DNA of 48,503 nucleotides from Saprospiraceae bacterium (GCA_016719855.1 JADJYH010000030.1:1-48503); one strand, 5' to 3'; shown: positions 1 to 10,183, numbered from the stretch's first letter. Numbers and translations: made by a program. Notes: generated by a model from the letters alone, not told the origin.

Positions 1-82
1 GATTTTGAGGGCAATGATGACGTAGGAGATATGCTTTTATTGGACTTTTTCCATGCGACATTTGATTCATAAAATGGCAAAA

Positions 83-104
83 TGGCCGAGTTGTGTCCCG
101 GCCA
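83..104 (-). terminator. possible terminator hairpin after TonB receptor
   Basis: Arms TGGCCG and CGGCCA enclose a 10-nt loop, about 40 bp past the receptor stop. On the minus strand the hairpin is followed by a T-rich stretch. The stem is short, so this is tentative. The rest of positions 1-146 shows nothing I can call. Confidence 0.35.
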
Positions 105-146
105 CTTGCTCACTAAATGGTTTAAAATGGTAGTACGCTTTCAGCT

Positions 147-2672
147 TTATAAATTATACCGCAAGGTCACGCCATAAGTCCGAGGGTCACCAAGCACCGC
201 AGCATAATGGCCCGCATTGCCAGCCCCAGGCAGCAGTTGCTCGAAATAATCCTTGTCCAGCAGGTTGCGTGCCCAAACAAAAACGACACGCCTTTTGTTG
301 CCCGGAAGCCAAGCGACCGTTCAGCAACGCATAGCCATCCACCACGAGGTATTTAGAAGGCGGGGCTGGATGAGAACTCAGAGCGGTAGTAGGAATCGAA
401 GGCGACCAAGAAGTCCGAGACTTGCCAAGGAAATGCTCGGCAAAGCCAGCTCGCCACCAACAGAAACTGCCCGTTTGGAAGATGCCGGAGCCTCTCGCCA
501 GAAATATCCTTGAAGGCGACTTGACGCCGTCCACCTGCTGGCCCGTTTCTTCGAGCGGCAGCGGTGCGTTCGTGAATTTTTCGTACTTCCCATCTGTGTA
601 GGCCAGCGAGCCATAAAACGAAAGGAATTTTTGCACTTTCAGGCTGCCGTCCACTTCGAGGCCACGCACCCGCACCTGCTCGGCATTGGCAAGGTAGCCA
701 CGGTTGATGCCCAGTTCGGGCGACTGCACCTGTGTCTGGTAATCTTCGATATCGGTATTGTAAAACACGAGGTTCAGCGTGGAAGCAGGGGTAGGGGTTG
801 TTTTCACGCCAATTTCTAAGTGGTTGACCGCCTCCGGTTTTATCACCGCCAGTTCCAGCAGCGGTGCGCCGCTGGCGGCGGGCAGGCCGCCAAGGTTGAG
901 GCCGACCGGTTTGAAACCCGTTGAGTAGGTGGCAAAAGTATTGATGCGCTCCGTGGCCTTGAAGGCCAGCGTCAACTGCCCCGAAAAGTTGGTATCATCA
1001 ATATTTGCCTTGAAAGCTTGGTCGGTGTAAACCACCCGCTTCAATGCAATGAGGGCGGGGTCGTCCGTTTGCAAACCGCCGTAGGTTTGTCGGTTGAAAT
1101 CCACGTCTTTTTCGTCATAGTTGTAGCGTAGGCCGGGCAGCAAGCTGATGCGGTCTGTAATGGACCAATCTATTTGCCCGAAAACAGCTCCGCTGAAAGT
1201 GTTGAGCTTTGATGTAGTATTTATCCCATACCCTTCCAAAAGGCCTGGCGTTTTCCAAAGTTCGCTGGTCGAATTTTGCGCAAAGCGCCACTGGTGTATG
1301 CCGGATTCCTCTGTATGGACCGGGTCTGACTTCAGGTTTTGGCCGAAGGCGAAGACACCGAACACACCGCTCAGTTTGGAGGAAAACGTGCCTGCCCATC
1401 GCAGTTCCTGCGACCATTGGCGGTGCTTGGATGGTGCTTGTGAAAGCGCAAGTGCCTGCAAGCCGGTGAAGTCACGGTCGTTGGAGGGGTCCCAATCCCA
1501 GTAACGCCAAGCAGTGGTGGAGGTCAGTGTGCCAGCACCAAGTTGGAAGTCGGCATTGAGCGAAGCGCCGCCGAGGTTTTGGCCGGAGCGCCACGGCGTA
1601 TCGTGGTCTATTTTGCGGTCAAACGGGTTCCGGTTCGGTATCGTGTAGCCGAGATCGGCGATGATGTTCTCAAACTGCCGGTATGCTGCCCGCTGGGTAG
1701 GTGCTACTCCCGCAAATACTTGTGCAAAGCCATCGGGGCGCTGGCGGGTAGCGTCGCCAGCCAAGATGATCCTCACCTTGTCCGATGGTTTGAACAGCAG
1801 TTGCCCCCTTGCCCCGAAGTTGTTGAGGTCGTTCACGGGCTTCTCCGTGACGGTGTTGTAGAGCGGGCCGTTGCGCTGGGTGCCGGAGAAGAGATCCGTG
1901 CAGCAATGGTTTTGGTGAGCGGCCCGGTGATGGAACTTTTGGCCTGCACGTAGCCGTAGTTGCCGTAGCTGAGTTCGAAGTTTGCGCCGGGCATGAAGCT
2001 CGGCTTGCGGGTCGTGACGTTGAAAGCGCCAGCGGTGGTGTTCTTGCCGAATAGCGTTCCCTGTGGCCCACGTAGCACCTCGATTTGCTCCACGTCAATG
2101 AAGTCGAGCGTAGTGGCAGCAGGTCGGGCATAGTACACGCCGTCCACGTAGAAACCCACGCCGGGGTCAATGCCGTCGTTGGTCAGCCCGAAGGTGGTGC
2201 CAAGGCCCCGGATGCTGAGGCCGGTGTTGCGGGGGTTGGAGGAGTAGAGCTGTACCGATGGAACCAGTTCCTTCAAGCGGTTGACATTGAAAGCGCCCGC
2301 ATCGGCGACGAGCGCACCACCGACCACGGTGATGGGGATGGGCACGTCTTGCACCGCTTCTTTTCGGCGGCGGGAGGTGACGACGATTTCGTTCAGGATT
2401 GCGTCATTGATGAGGATGATGTCCAGCGGCTTACCGGTCAACTTGGATCGCTTGAACTCTTGGGGTTCAAAGCCAACGAACCTGACACCAAGGCGAATGG
2501 TGGTGCTCGTGCCCTTTATTTCGACTGTTGCGCCGATAAGAGGTGCGCCTTCATTGTCCCTTATCATGCCAGACACAATCCCATCTTGGGAAAACAAAAT
2601 GGCAGTTGGCAAAAAAGCGAGAATGGCCAATATACTGGCCAGTGAAAGTGATTTTTGTAAAGATTTTTTCAT
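147..2672 (-). CDS. TonB-dependent outer-membrane receptor, frameshifted
   Basis: Outer-membrane receptor for TonB-driven import of an unidentified ligand (siderophore, vitamin or glycan; the sequence does not say). The start at 2672 gives a signal peptide, then a shortened carboxypeptidase-D-like domain (GAPLIGATVEIKG), a plug domain with the typical QIEVLRGPQGTLFGKNTTAG motif, and a beta-barrel with late-barrel signatures (GLEVDGSL, DGYALLNGR). The frame breaks near 1890 and at least four more times between about 490 and 250. The true C-terminus reads NLLDKDYFEQLLPGAGNAG and ends in GVTLRYNL with a stop at 147. The CPD domain seems to lack about 20 residues. Because all pieces stay recognisable, indels in the sequence are likelier than old decay. 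There is no SusD-type partner next to it, so no glycan-utilisation locus is indicated. Confidence 0.85.
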
Positions 2673-3070
2673 AACAGTAGGTTGGTATTGAATGAAAATA
2701 CAGCGCCATCAAAGCAGCAAACAGGTTGCATGAAGCAATACGAGCATTGCCTTGAGCAGCGCTACAAGTTGTTGTGAATCAGATTTTTATGAATGGAATG
2801 AATGGTTGCTAAAAGGAATTAGCAACAACAGGAAAGTGACATGCTGCGACATCGCATGGAAGTATTGGAAGGGCAGAAAGTGTTGGTGGTCAAGCGCAAT
2901 GAATTTGTGGGAGAATTACTCAAGGTTTTCATTGTTCAACTTTTTTGAGTGGCACATTGGATTTAGCTTGTTTTAAATCTGCCTTGGTCGCGCAGCTTTG
3001 AAACATGCTGCGAATATAAGCCACTTATTTTAATTCTACCAAATTAGTAGAATTAAAATTTCAAAAAAAA
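2673..3070. other. intergenic region, 398 bp
   Basis: Lies between the start of the receptor and the 3' end of the Rrf2 gene. It must hold the receptor promoter, but I see no clear -33/-7 pair. A short ORF at 2752-2976 (+) has no recognisable content. The only structured element is the perfect palindrome at 3028-3058. Confidence 0.5.
3028..3058. promoter_or_regulatory. 12-bp perfect inverted repeat, possible regulator site
   Basis: TTTTAATTCTAC and GTAGAATTAAAA are separated by 7 bp. The stem is AT-rich and lies just beyond the stop of the Rrf2 gene. A weak terminator is possible, but no T-run follows on the minus strand. An operator is the alternative: Rrf2 proteins bind AT-rich dyads of this size. 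The role is inferred only. Confidence 0.4.
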
Positions 3071-3484
3071 TCACCCATGACTATTCACCAACTGATCAAG
3101 GGTAATGCCCTCCATTGCTTCAAGCGTCTTGCTGCGTACTTTTATCAAAGCAAATTTCAATTTGCAGTTTTCCACGTCGGCACAATCTGCACATGGTTGG
3201 TAAAAATTGAGCGAAGCGCAAAGCAGCAATGCGATGGCCCCCTCAAAGATCCGATGGATGTCGGCGAGGCTAATTTCGTTGGGTTTTTTTAGCAAGTAGT
3301 ATCCACCAGCAGCACCTTGCACGCTGGCAACCAACTGGTGACTTTTCAACTCGATGAGGATGGATTCGAGGAATTTTTTCGGAATTTTTGCGCCATCTGC
3401 AATTTCCTGGGTCTTGGTCAGGTCGCCTTTTTGGGCCAGAAATGTCAGTGCCTTGATGGCGTACTTTGCTTTTTGCGTGAGCAT
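3071..3484 (-). CDS. Rrf2-family transcriptional regulator
   Basis: 137-residue winged-helix DNA-binding protein of the Rrf2/IscR/CymR family, a normal length for the family. The N-terminus MLTQKAKYAIKALTFLA and the wing segment VQGAAGGYYLLKKP are characteristic. Towards the C-terminus four cysteines cluster (C-x9-C-x2-C-x5-C in CASLNFYQPCADCADVENC). This could bind an Fe-S cluster as in IscR/NsrR, although the spacing differs from IscR. The gene is intact. A TAGTTTTG -7 element lies 22-29 bp upstream. The target is unknown: the palindrome at 3028-3058 and the TonB receptor further downstream are candidates, but not shown. Confidence 0.9.
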   Translation of the reverse strand: MLTQKAKYAIKALTFLAQKGDLTKTQEIADGAKIPKKFLESILIELKSHQLVASVQGAAGGYYLLKKPNEISLADIHRIFEGAIALLLCASLNFYQPCADCADVENCKLKFALIKVRSKTLEAMEGITLDQLVNSHG

Positions 3485-3505
3485 GTAGAAATACTTTTAA
3501 GGCGG

Positions 3506-3513
3506 CAAAACTA
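3506..3513 (-). promoter_or_regulatory. Bacteroidota -7 element for the Rrf2 gene
   Basis: On the minus strand TAGTTTTG fits the TAnnTTTG consensus and is followed by CCGCC. No convincing TTTG -33 box was found at the usual distance. Confidence 0.45.
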
Positions 3514-3619
3514 CTCATCATTTAGTTGAAACGAAAGGCTATTCACCTTTGTCTTGGATGTGCTCATCAATGTGGCGGGATTATTTTTTCAATCAATCTT
3601 TTTCTTCGAAAAACTATCT

Positions 3620-3647
3620 ATTCAAGTAATTGTTTGAATACTTGAAT
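3620..3647. promoter_or_regulatory. palindromic operator of the ArsR-rhodanese gene
   Basis: Perfect 9-bp arms ATTCAAGTA / TACTTGAAT around a 10-bp centre, ending 13 bp before the ATG of the ArsR-family gene. ArsR-type repressors bind imperfect dyads of this kind over their own promoter, so autoregulation is the likely role. Binding is inferred. Confidence 0.6.
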
Positions 3648-3660
3648 TAAAATTAAAAAC

Positions 3661-4313
3661 ATGGAAAAACGAGTCTTCAAGGACAGCATCTACTCCGCTA
3701 TCGCCGGGCTGACGAAAGCCTTTGGCAACGCCAACCGCCTGGAAATCCTCGACCTGTTGGCCAACGGCGAAAAGACCGTCGAGCAAATCGCCATGCAGAC
3801 CGCCATCACGATAGCTAATGCATCGCAGCACTTGCAGGTGCTGAAAAACGCCCGGCTGGTGAAGGCACGACGGGACGGCAATTTCATTTTTTACACCATC
3901 AATGGCCGAAAGGCGTATGCCGCCTGGCAAGCCCTTCGTGACTTGGCGCTGGAAGCCGAACCCGCCGTGCAGGTGACGCTCCAGAAGTACCGAAAGGAAG
4001 CAGGCAACCCGCAAAGCTTCATGCTTGACGAGTTGCCCAGCAGCGACCTTGCGCTGCGCTCGACGTGCGCCCATCCGACGAATTTGCCGCAGGCCACCTC
4101 GAAAACGCCCTTTCCATCCCCATCGAAGAACTGCCGCAGCGCCTCGGCGAACTGCCCCGCCACCTGACAATCATCACCTATTGCCGTGGGCCGTTCTGCA
4201 CCTTCGCCGACGAGGCCGTGCAACTGCTCAAGGCCAACGGCTTCGATGCGGTACGGTTGGAAGAAACCTACCTCGATCACAGGTTGAAAACTGACGAGAC
4301 ATGGAAAAACTGA
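3661..4313 (+). CDS. ArsR-type regulator fused to rhodanese domain (one frameshift)
   Basis: Residues 1-~110 form an ArsR winged helix (KAFGNANRLEILDLLANGEK, then recognition helix TIANASQHLQVLKNARLVKA). After one indel near 4050 the reading moves to the frame of 4065-4313, which encodes a rhodanese domain: DEFAAGHLENALSIP and the active-site loop YCRGPFC, whose first Cys is the expected persulfide carrier. ArsR-rhodanese fusions are known as sulfur- or redox-responsive repressors, and a sulfur-species signal is inferred here. Its last 13 bp overlap the start of the MFS gene, so the two are probably translationally coupled and co-regulated from the 3620-3647 dyad. Confidence 0.85.
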
Positions 4314-5288
4314 CCGAAAGTGCCAGGGTGACTCAAGTCACAAGGTCACTCACTGCCACCATCGTCCGCCTCGGTTTAAGGGAAAACTGGCAACAGTTCA
4401 CCCTGCTCGTCGTCATCAACGCCTTCGTGGGCGGCATGGTCGGGCTGGAGCGCACCATCTTGCCGGAACTGGCGCAGGCCGAGTTCGGCATTGCTGCCAA
4501 GACGGCCATCCTGTCGTTCATCATCGTCTTTGGCGTGACCAAGGCCATTACGAACTACTACACCGGGGCGCTCGCCAACCGACTTGGGCGCAAAAACCTG
4601 CTGTTGCTCGGCTGGGTGCTGGCGCTCCCAATCCCCTTGCTGCTGATTTATGCCCCCAACTGGCAGTGGGTCATCGCTGCCAACGTGCTGCTCGGCATCC
4701 ACCAAGGTCTGTGCTGGTCGAGTACGGTGGTGATGAAAATGGACCTCGTGGGAGACAAGGATCGGGGACTGGCGATGGGGCTGAACGAGGCGGCTGGCTA
4801 CCTCGCCGTCGGTGCAGTGGCCTTCGCAACGGGTTGGATAGCTAGCGAATACGGCCTGCGACCCTATCCGTTTTACATCGGCATTGCCCTTGCCGTGGCG
4901 GGCCTGCTCGGCACTTTGATTTGGGTGAAGGACACCCGCCACCACGTCGCTGCGGAGGCCGGGTGGCATGGCGCTGCAAGGACTGGCGCTGCTGCTGTTC
5001 ATTCCCGCCAAAACCAACGGCCAGTTCATTGCCCTAAGCGCCGTGCTCGGCCTTGGCACGGCAGTGGTTTATCCGACGTTCTTGGCCGCCATTGCTGGGC
5101 TGACGCACCCGCAGCAGCGGGCGGAAAGCATCGGAGTTTTCCGGCTCTGGCGTGACTTGGGCTATGCCATCGGCGCACTGCTCACGGGCATCATCGCCGA
5201 TTCGCTGGGGCTGGAATGGTCGGTGGCGGTGATAGGTGGGCTGACGGTGCTGTCGGCGGGCGTGGTCTTTTGGAGGATGGGAAAATAG
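4301..5288 (+). CDS. MFS transporter, frameshifted and internally shortened
   Basis: Inner-membrane major facilitator superfamily permease of unknown substrate. The N-terminal half (4301-~4960) has about six hydrophobic helices and the loop 2-3 signature ending LGRKNL. A second frame (4968-5288) covers the last four helices. Together they give about 329 residues against the usual ~400. Roughly 80 residues around TM7-TM8 are missing at the frame break near 4960. Either a deletion has killed the gene or the assembly dropped sequence. Overlap with the ArsR-rhodanese gene suggests it is the regulated effector, perhaps exporting a sulfur compound or toxic anion (inference). Confidence 0.8.
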
Positions 5289-5419
5289 GCTTGAATCAAG
5301 TTGATTTCTAATTAGCAGCATTTGGTATGGATGGATTGCAGCCATTCTTAGTACGATTCTTGTAGTGCATCTCTTTCCGCACGTCCTTACCGTGCTTACA
5401 AATTCTTGCAATCAACTTT

Positions 5420-7801
5420 ATGAAACAAAAGGGCTTCCATTCTATCTTCCGAAACAGGACGAAAACGCTTGTTTTGGTGTTGGCAGGTGCCCTTAACATG
5501 CAAGCTCAAAACTTAGAACCTTCCCCCCCTGAAACCGATAAAAAACAGGCAACTGCCTTGGAGATTGTAGGAAAGGTGATTGACAGGGACACAAAATTGC
5601 CCTTGGAGTTCAGCACGATTTCCCTTTATTCCAAAAAAGATAGCCTCGTTTTAACGGGCACAGTTGCTGATGCCGACGGCAATTTTTCAATGAAAACCAT
5701 CCATCGGGACTTTTTCATTAAAGTAGAGTTCATAGCCTACCTGCCCGCCACAGTTGAAGAAACTGAACTGACAAATAACCAGGCACGGATTGACTTGGGG
5801 TCATCGAACTAATACCGAATGTGGAGCGCATGGCGGAAGTGGAGGTGATTTCGGAAAAAGCTCGGTAATAATGGCATTGGACAAGCGGGTTTTCAATGTG
5901 GGAAAAGATTTGACAAGCGTTGGCGGAACGGCGGAAGATGTGCTGAGGAATGTACCCGGCGTTTCGGTGGATAGCGACGGCCGTTTCAATTTGAGGGGGA
6001 ATGGCAGCGTTCGCATTTTATTGAACGGCAGGGCCTCTTCCTTGGTGAGCAATGAAAACTTATCGGGTCTGCGGCAAATCAGGGCCAACCAAATTGAGCG
6101 GGTTGAAATCATCACCAACCCTTCGGCACGCTATGAGGCGGAGGGCATGGCCGGCATTGTCAATATTGTCCTCAAAACGAATCAGTTAAAGGGGATGAAC
6201 GCCTCTTTGGATGCGCATTTTGGCAACAACAAAAACAAGGGACTGGGGGCTAACTTCAATTACAATAAAGGCAGGTTCAATGGTTTCTTGGGAATTGGCG
6301 GCTGGTATGCCAACAGGCCCGGCACTGGAAGTTTCAGGAACAGGTTCTACAACCTTGAATACCCCGACAGCACCATTTTCTCCAACATGAACAGGACGCA
6401 CGATCGTGCTTCTTTGCCCAGGTTTGTCAAGTTTGGGGCAGACTATAATTTCAACCCGAAGAATAGCATCACAACGTCTTTCGCCTATCGGGAAGCAATG
6501 GAATGAATTCCTCTGATTTGACATACAGGGATGCTTTGGGCATTCCCGGCAACGTTTTCCTGATTACACAACGACTGGAAGATGAGAAGGAGAAGGAAAC
6601 GGATTTGCTGTACTCCTTGATTTATAAAAAATCATTTCCGAGGAAAGGGCACCAGTTGATTTCGGACTTTCAATATGAAGACAAAGCAGCAGAGAAAACC
6701 TCAGTTTTCGAAGAACAATATTTTGATGGGTCGAACAATCCCCTGAGCGGGGTTGATTACCTTCAATTGTCCGGCAACGAAGAAGGCAACCGCAGGCTGG
6801 GAATTAACCTGGATTATATCCTTCCACTAAAAATAGATGGCAAGTTTGAAGCAGGATTGCAGAGTTCCTTCCGGGAGATTTTCAATAATTATGTGGTAAA
6901 AGAAATTGTCAATAGCATTGAAAATCCTGATGCAGATTTCACAAATGACTTTCTGTATCAGGAAATCATTCATGGTGCCTACGTAAACTTTGGGAAGGCA
7001 ATCAACAAGTTCACCCTTCAAACAGGGCTGAGGTTGGAGCACTCCGATGTCACCACAAAATTGCTCGCCACCAATGAAACAAATCCACGCAAGTACGCCG
7101 ACCTGTTCCCCAGCGCTTTCTTGACCTACAACTTGTCCAATGGCAATGCCTTTCAGTTGAGTTACAGCCGACGTATCCAACGCCCAGTCTCTGCTGATCT
7201 AAACCCCTTTTTCACCATCCGTGACCGGCGAAACATCTTCCGTGGAAACCCCAACATCGAGCCCGAACACACGGATTCTTATGAGCTTGGATATATCCGG
7301 TACTGGGAAAAGGCGTCATTGAGTTCCGTTGCCTATTTCCGAAAGACGGATAACGTCATCAAAAGAATCCAACGGGTAGATGCGGATTTTCCAGGCGTCA
7401 CCATCACGCAAGCTGAAAACCTGGACTTCAAAAGAAATTATGGGGTAGAACTCACCTATGCTTATTTCCCGCATCAAAAATGGCGGCTCAATGGTGATGT
7501 CAACATCTTCCACTCCCTTTCCGAGGGCACCTTTAAACACGAGGGGCAGGAGGTTTTCGTTGGGGGCACAGGCATGGATTTTTTGAAGAAAAATGGGACG
7601 TTGACGCTGAGCGTCAATGATATTTTCAACAGCCGACGTCGCCGTTCCTTTTCAGAAGATGAAACCTTTTTTTCGGAGGATAATTTTTTGTGGCAATCAC
7701 GGGCAATTCTGCTTTCCTTCCATTATCGAATCAACCAACAGAAGGAACCCAATCGAATTTATGTCAATCCTTTGATTGAAGAGAAGGGTGTAGAGTATTG
7801 A
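5420..7801 (+). CDS. outer-membrane beta-barrel receptor (CPD + plug + barrel), frameshifted
   Basis: TonB-receptor-like protein of the outer-membrane beta-barrel type 3 kind common in Bacteroidota. A signal peptide ends near LNMQAQ. Next come a carboxypeptidase-D-like domain (EIVGKVIDRDTKLPLEFSTI), a plug (ALDKRVFNVGKDL, GNGSVRILLNGR, ERVEIITNPSARYEAEGMAG) and a barrel with FRGNPNIEPEHTDSYELGY. It is read in three frames (5420-5812, 5790-6506, 6503-7801) with indels near 5810, 5865 and 6500. Near 7555 the protein jumps from mid-barrel to the final strand region (NDIFNSRRRR), apparently missing some 70-90 residues. It may import a ligand or act as a porin-like receptor; no ligand can be deduced. 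Confidence 0.85.
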
Positions 7802-7924
7802 TAAAAGGCAACCACTCCCAACCTGCTTGGCATGGACATGGCCTTGATTTACCCACTCATCCTCCAAACCAACCTGCCGCTCGTTGAATCCAGCTACTTC
7901 ATCGGTTAGCGGAATCCTTAGGGG

Positions 7925-7953
7925 TTTGCCATCCAAATGAATTTCTATCTTTG
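7925..7953 (+). promoter_or_regulatory. Bacteroidota-type promoter
   Basis: A TTTG -33 box at 7925-7928, a 17-bp spacer, then TATCTTTG at 7946-7953 match the consensus of the Bacteroidota primary sigma factor. The predicted transcript would begin about 15 bp before the ATG at 7974. Confidence 0.65.
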
Positions 7954-7973
7954 CCGCACAAAACAACATTGTC

Positions 7974-8525
7974 ATGCAGCAAGATTTGAAAGAAATTTTT
8001 GGTGACACCACCGGCTTGGACCCCAAAAGCATTGAATCGCTGACCCGTGCATTGGAAAAAAACAACTTGCCGGGCTTCGACTACCTAGAATTCAAACTAT
8101 CGTTGGGAAAGCTGGCGCTGATGAACCTGCCAGAGGAAATGGCCTACAAATCTGCATTTGCCACTGCCTCCACGGTTGGACTGACGAAGGAGAAGCTGTT
8201 GACCACGGGCCAACATTACCGCAAGGTGCTGTTCGATGAAAAGGAGCAGTTCAATATCGCTTTACAGGGGCAATTGAAAAAACGGGTGAGCAACAAGCAG
8301 GAGGAGGTGGTGAAACTAAAAGCACAGATAGAGGCATGGCAAGCACAAATTGTCAATTTGCAAAATCAGATTGCAAAGTCCCAGGCCACGATTGATGATG
8401 CTGGCAACCACATGGAAGCCGAGATGAAGAAGATTCAGGCGACCAATGATAGTTTTGAGCATACTCACCAGAGCATCATGAACCAGATTGAGCTTGATTT
8501 GCAAAATATACAGCGTTATCTATGA
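7974..8525 (+). CDS. uncharacterised coiled-coil protein
   Basis: 183 residues with no family I recognise. Residues 1-~95 are a compact, probably helical region. Residues ~100-180 are a long amphipathic helix rich in Gln, Lys and Glu (for example VVKLKAQIEAWQAQIVNLQN), typical of a coiled coil. There is no signal peptide or membrane segment, so it is probably cytoplasmic. It has its own promoter at 7925-7953 and is intact. Its neighbours do not suggest a role. Confidence 0.7.
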   Translation: MQQDLKEIFGDTTGLDPKSIESLTRALEKNNLPGFDYLEFKLSLGKLALMNLPEEMAYKSAFATASTVGLTKEKLLTTGQHYRKVLFDEKEQFNIALQGQLKKRVSNKQEEVVKLKAQIEAWQAQIVNLQNQIAKSQATIDDAGNHMEAEMKKIQATNDSFEHTHQSIMNQIELDLQNIQRYL

Positions 8526-8607
8526 ACGCATGGGAGCACTTGTAAAACATAGTTTTGAACATTCAGCGTAATCACTTTTCTACTAACACACAACCATTCG
8601 CCCTGCA

Positions 8608-9117
8608 ATGAATTGCAAACAAGGAACAGAAATCATTATCGGACAAATGAAAGACCTGCTCGGCAGGATTGCGCCCGAGACTTACGCCCAGCCGCTGCAA
8701 CTGTTCAACGGCTCTTCCATCGGCCAACATTTCCGCCATATCGTTGACTTTTACGGTTGCTTGTCCCGGGGAGTGGGCGAGGGGAGGGTTGACTATGCCC
8801 AGCGCCAAAGGGATACCCGCGTTGAAACGGAAGCGGACTATGCTGCCAAAGTGCTCAATGACTATTTCATCGGCATGCAAGCTGCGGACGAAGCTGCCAC
8901 CGTGGAAATTGTCGCCGATTTTTCTTCTGACCTCAACGAGACTCGACCTGTGGTGCTTTCAACCGTCGGTCGTGAAATGATGTACGCCTACGACCATGCC
9001 GTACACCATCTTGCCATGATAAAAATGGGTCTAAAAGCCGCCGCTCCTTCGCTCGAAATTGATAAAAACCTCGGTGTTGCACCTTCCACGGTTAAGCACT
9101 GGAATACTGGGCATTAG
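8608..9117 (+). CDS. DinB-like metalloprotein
   Basis: 169-residue four-helix-bundle protein of the DinB/YfiT type. The signature is a His in SIGQHFRHIVDFY near residue 42 and a His pair in YDHAVHHLAMIKMGL near residue 130, the usual three metal ligands. Family members include metal-dependent thiol transferases and many proteins of unknown function, so the substrate is open. The gene is intact and lies 77 bp upstream of prmA, with an inverted repeat between them. Confidence 0.75.
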   Translation: MNCKQGTEIIIGQMKDLLGRIAPETYAQPLQLFNGSSIGQHFRHIVDFYGCLSRGVGEGRVDYAQRQRDTRVETEADYAAKVLNDYFIGMQAADEAATVEIVADFSSDLNETRPVVLSTVGREMMYAYDHAVHHLAMIKMGLKAAAPSLEIDKNLGVAPSTVKHWNTGH

Positions 9118-9123
9118 GCTAAA

Positions 9124-9185
9124 TTGGAGGCGGAATTTATTCCGCCATCAAAAACCATGAAGCCGGAATGAATTCCGCCCTCCAA
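9124..9185. repeat. inverted repeat before prmA
   Basis: Arms of about 21 bp (left begins TTGGAGGCGGAATTTATTCC; the right arm is nearly its complement) flank a ~22-bp centre. Each arm is itself a small dyad (GGCGGAAT..ATTCCGCC). The upstream ATG of the ORF, at 9168, falls within the right arm, which is why I prefer the ATG at 9195 for prmA. Confidence 0.7.
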
Positions 9186-9194
9186 ATTTTAAAA

Positions 9195-10022
9195 ATGGAT
9201 TACTACCAATACAGCATCTCCACCGACCCTGCCCAAAACGATATTTTGATTGCGCTTCTCAGCCATTTGCCCTTCGATACGTTTGAAGAAACCGAATCGG
9301 GGTTCAATGCTTTTTTGCCAGATAATGGGAACGAGGCCGAGGCCGAAACAGAGCTGGAAGCCTTGCAGCAGCGCTTCAATTTCGAGTTTGAAAAAACGCA
9401 TATCCCTGGCCAGAACTGGAACGAAATCTGGGAATCGAACTTCCATCCCGTCATCGTTGGCAGTTTTTGCAGCATCAGGGCTGACTTTCACGAGCCACTG
9501 GCCGGCATGGAGCACGAGCTGGTCATCAATCCAAAAATGGCGTTTGGCACAGGTCACCACGAGACCACTTTTTCCGTGATTGAAATCATGCAAGGCATCC
9601 AGTTTGCCGACAAAAATGTCCTTGACTACGGTTGCGGCACTGGCGTTTTGGCCATACTGGCTTCCCGGCTTGGTGCAAGGCACATCGAGGCCGTGGATAT
9701 TGAAGTGGAGTCCTATCGAAATACGCTGGAAAACAGCCAGATAAATGGCGCAGAAAACGTATCGGCAATTCACGGTATTTTGACGGATGTGCCGGGCAAG
9801 GATTTCGACATCATCTTGGCAAATATCAACCGCAATGTAATTTTGGACTCGCTTGGCTCGTTATTCGAGTTGCTGAAACCTGCCGGACTTTTGGTCGTTT
9901 CAGGCTTTGTGCTGGATGATGAGCAATTGATGGCAGATTCGCTGCAAAAACAAGGCTTCACCATCCTCGAAACAAAGCGCAAGAACAACTGGCTGGCAAT
10001 GAAAACGCTGAAAACTGGATAA
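9195..10022 (+). CDS. prmA: ribosomal protein L11 methyltransferase
   Basis: SAM-dependent methyltransferase that methylates ribosomal protein L11. At 275 residues it is close to the family norm. The motifs are KMAFGTGHHETT (conserved in PrmA), SAM-binding motif I VLDYGCGTGVLAILASRLGA, the acidic strand AVDIE, and LANINRNV near the active site. The start at 9195 (MDYYQYS) is chosen over 9168 because the extra nine codons come from a repeat. The gene is intact and is bracketed by two different inverted repeats. Confidence 0.93.
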   Translation: MDYYQYSISTDPAQNDILIALLSHLPFDTFEETESGFNAFLPDNGNEAEAETELEALQQRFNFEFEKTHIPGQNWNEIWESNFHPVIVGSFCSIRADFHEPLAGMEHELVINPKMAFGTGHHETTFSVIEIMQGIQFADKNVLDYGCGTGVLAILASRLGARHIEAVDIEVESYRNTLENSQINGAENVSAIHGILTDVPGKDFDIILANINRNVILDSLGSLFELLKPAGLLVVSGFVLDDEQLMADSLQKQGFTILETKRKNNWLAMKTLKTG

Positions 10023-10024
10023 AT

Positions 10025-10169
10025 GTGGTCGCCAAATTTATTTGGCTGACCAAATCAATCACGATGAGCAAATATCAAAATTTGTAAATGGCAAGGAGCT
10101 AGCGTTTTTCAAATCAAATTGATTTGGAAATACTGGCAAAACGGTCTGCCAAACAAGTTTGGCGACCAC
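10025..10169. repeat. nested inverted repeat after prmA
   Basis: Outer arms of 21 bp (GTGGTCGCCAAATTTATTTG at 10025 and its near complement ending 10169, two mismatches). Inner arms are CCAAATCAAT (10050) and ATTGATTTGG (10118). It fills the whole gap between prmA and the next gene. It could act as a terminator or be a small palindromic repeat element. Confidence 0.7.
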
Positions 10170-10183
10170 TCTAACGTATCAAG

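Noticed and set aside
2752..2976. 74-residue plus-strand ORF upstream of the TonB receptor
   Set aside because: No recognisable motif, unusual composition and no promoter or ribosome site.
7697..8065. Minus-strand ORF with KIEIHLDGKPLRIPLTDEVA
   Set aside because: This stretch looks protein-like and might be a gene relic, but the ORF runs into two plus-strand genes and a plus-strand promoter lies within it.
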